Assembly: GCA_019116345.1 (NCBI GenBank)
Contig: DXBV01000016.1
Location: 1 to 42,508, forward strand
Source: Candidatus Allofournierella merdipullorum
GTDB taxonomy: Bacteria; Bacillota; Clostridia; Oscillospirales; Ruminococcaceae
Direction of reading: 5' to 3'
Length of the DNA: 42,508 nt
This document shows, one piece after another, positions 41,448 through 42,508 of this stretch. A program made the translations under genes and the position numbers. The notes beneath the pieces are model-generated. The model worked only from the letters and a program-made list of their open reading frames with translations, was not told where the DNA came from and searched no databases. Numbering within the stretch: position 1 is the stretch's first letter; each line of letters starts with the position of its first letter.

Positions 41448-42408
41448 ATTCTCCCAGCCACGCGGCCATATCTTTCATTTTCGCCAGTACGTCCGCCGGT
41501 CCCTCGATGCGGATGGCCCCGCCGAAGGTGAACACCCAGGCGAAGAAGGGCGGGCTGGGCGCCGCGTCCACCACGGCCCGGAAGTGTCTGGCGTCCACGA
41601 TCTCTGTGCACACATCCTCCCCGAAACGGTCTATGACATTCTTCATGGCATGGTTCTCGCACAGCAGCGTCATCCGCTGGGTCTCATCGTGGTACATGCC
41701 AAAGACCTCCCGGACATAGCCTGCCGGGTCAAAGGATGGATCCGCTGTGTATTCCGCATCTGACTGCCGGATCCTCGTCATGCGGTCCACACGGAACTGC
41801 GCCAGTTTGCCGTGCTTTTGGGACCAGCCCACCGCATAGTAGAAATCCCGGTTCCAGATGAGGGCGTAGGGGCTGAACACATAGCGGTAGCCCTTGTGCT
41901 TCAGCACCTTCTCTTTTTTCGGCGTGTACTCATAATACTGGAAGGAGATGGCCTGCCTCATATGGATGGCGGTCTGGATAGCGTCAATGGCATAGTAGAT
42001 GGCCTCGTTGTCCGGCTTGGTTGTACCCTCCATATAGACGGGGCGGTTCAGATGTCCCGCATTGTGGACGCTGGTAAGCCGGCCGAGCTTTTGGAGCAGG
42101 GCCGCACTCTTCTTCTCCGTGACAAGGTGGGAGGACGCCACAGCGTCCGCCAGCAGCTTCAGTTCCGGCAGTTCAAAAATACGGGAACCGATGAAGTAGC
42201 GGTTCTGTTTGCTTTTCACGCGGATAATATCGTGGCCGGCGTCCAGCAGGAGCCGGATATCTCCGTACACATTCTTCCGGTTGGCACGGATGCTCGCATC
42301 TTCCCAATATCTCAGGATATCCGCACCGGATACGAAATGGGTTTCATCCGTCTGTTCATACAGCAGCTTCAGCAGCAGGAGCAGGCGGCGTTGGTTATTG
42401 CTCGTCAT
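41446..42408 (-). CDS. WYL-domain transcriptional regulator
   Basis: A 320-residue regulator. The N-terminal winged helix-turn-helix (1-75: RRLLLLLKLLYEQTDETHFV, NRKNVYGDIRLLLDAGHDI) is followed by a WYL domain (about 140-210) with ISFQYYEYTPKKEK, YVFSPYALIWNRDFYYAVGW and RVDRMTRI, then a C-terminal WCX-like part. WYL domains sense nucleic acid or nucleotide ligands in many phage-defence and mobile-element regulators. GAGGAGG precedes the ATG on the minus strand. It converges on the transfer block; its target genes may lie outside the window. Confidence 0.9.
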   Translation of the reverse strand: MTSNNQRRLLLLLKLLYEQTDETHFVSGADILRYWEDASIRANRKNVYGDIRLLLDAGHDIIRVKSKQNRYFIGSRIFELPELKLLADAVASSHLVTEKKSAALLQKLGRLTSVHNAGHLNRPVYMEGTTKPDNEAIYYAIDAIQTAIHMRQAISFQYYEYTPKKEKVLKHKGYRYVFSPYALIWNRDFYYAVGWSQKHGKLAQFRVDRMTRIRQSDAEYTADPSFDPAGYVREVFGMYHDETQRMTLLCENHAMKNVIDRFGEDVCTEIVDARHFRAVVDAAPSPPFFAWVFTFGGAIRIEGPADVLAKMKDMAAWLGE

Positions 42409-42508
42409 AGGCGCCTCCTCATACGGAGAAAGGGGGACGGCGAACCGCTCCCCTCTCCTTTGCTCTCAATGATTCACTTTTCTGCGTACTGCTCACAAAA
42501 CCGCGTGA

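Noticed and set aside
42409-42508. A right attachment site at the window end
   Set aside because: No sequence shared with the left boundary region was found, so the end of the element cannot be placed here.

Overview
The window looks like a GC-rich gut Firmicute (class Clostridia, probably Oscillospirales or a relative) carrying a large integrative and conjugative element (ICE). The first 4.1 kb is ordinary chromosome: the 5' part of a UvrD/PcrA helicase gene on the minus strand, a small XRE regulator, and a sodium:alanine symporter behind a hairpin-rich leader and followed by a terminator. From about 4.1 kb onward nearly every gene belongs to a mobile element. The left boundary must lie between the symporter stop (4031) and the recombinase stop (4138). 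No right boundary is visible, so the element probably runs past the window.

Layout of the element. (1) 4.1-7.6 kb, integration and control: a large serine recombinase, a 57-residue ORF upstream of it, and a divergent XRE regulator plus ImmA-type metalloprotease bracketed by two copies of one palindromic operator. (2) 7.7-12.4 kb, regulation and DNA processing: a sigma-region-4-like protein whose ribosome binding site sits inside a hairpin, a 400-base structured noncoding stretch, a DinG-type helicase, a ribbon-helix-helix protein with a likely second internal start, a zinc-ribbon protein, and a DUF3991/TOPRIM protein. (3) 12.5-15.7 kb, cargo: a 1086-residue secreted Cys-repeat protein with SLH anchors. 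(4) 15.8-20.8 kb, maintenance: SSB, a ParB-like protein with a 30-bp palindrome inside its gene, unknown proteins, and a ParM/ParR-like pair. (5) 20.8-29.9 kb, accessory genes: a C5-cytosine methyltransferase with a probable second gene overprinted in another frame, an amidoligase with a gamma-glutamylcyclotransferase, an MNT-HepT toxin-antitoxin pair, a SAM synthetase, a truncated PAPS-reductase relative, several DUF proteins and a beta-class DNA methyltransferase. (6) 29.9-41.4 kb, conjugation: a structured oriT candidate, MobC, a MOBP-type relaxase, PcfB, a resolvase-like protein lacking the catalytic serine, VirD4, a VirB2-like pilin, VirB6, PrgI, VirB4 and an NlpC/P60 peptidoglycan hydrolase. 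A WYL regulator on the minus strand closes the window.

The genes fit one life cycle. The XRE/ImmA switch and the attenuated recombinase operon would decide excision. MobC and relaxase would nick at oriT, VirD4 and the VirB-like channel would export the strand, and SSB, DinG helicase and ParM/ParR would support replication and retention in the new host. Two DNA methyltransferases plus a private SAM synthetase would alter methylation. Most genes are tightly packed, with stop/start overlaps of four bases.

The most unusual signals are the overprinted gene inside the cytosine methyltransferase, repeated use of non-standard start codons (ATA at three genes, CTG at two) behind strong Shine-Dalgarno sequences, the palindrome inside the ParB-like gene, and the amidoligase/cyclotransferase cassette. 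All family assignments come from reading motifs and from memory; no search was run.
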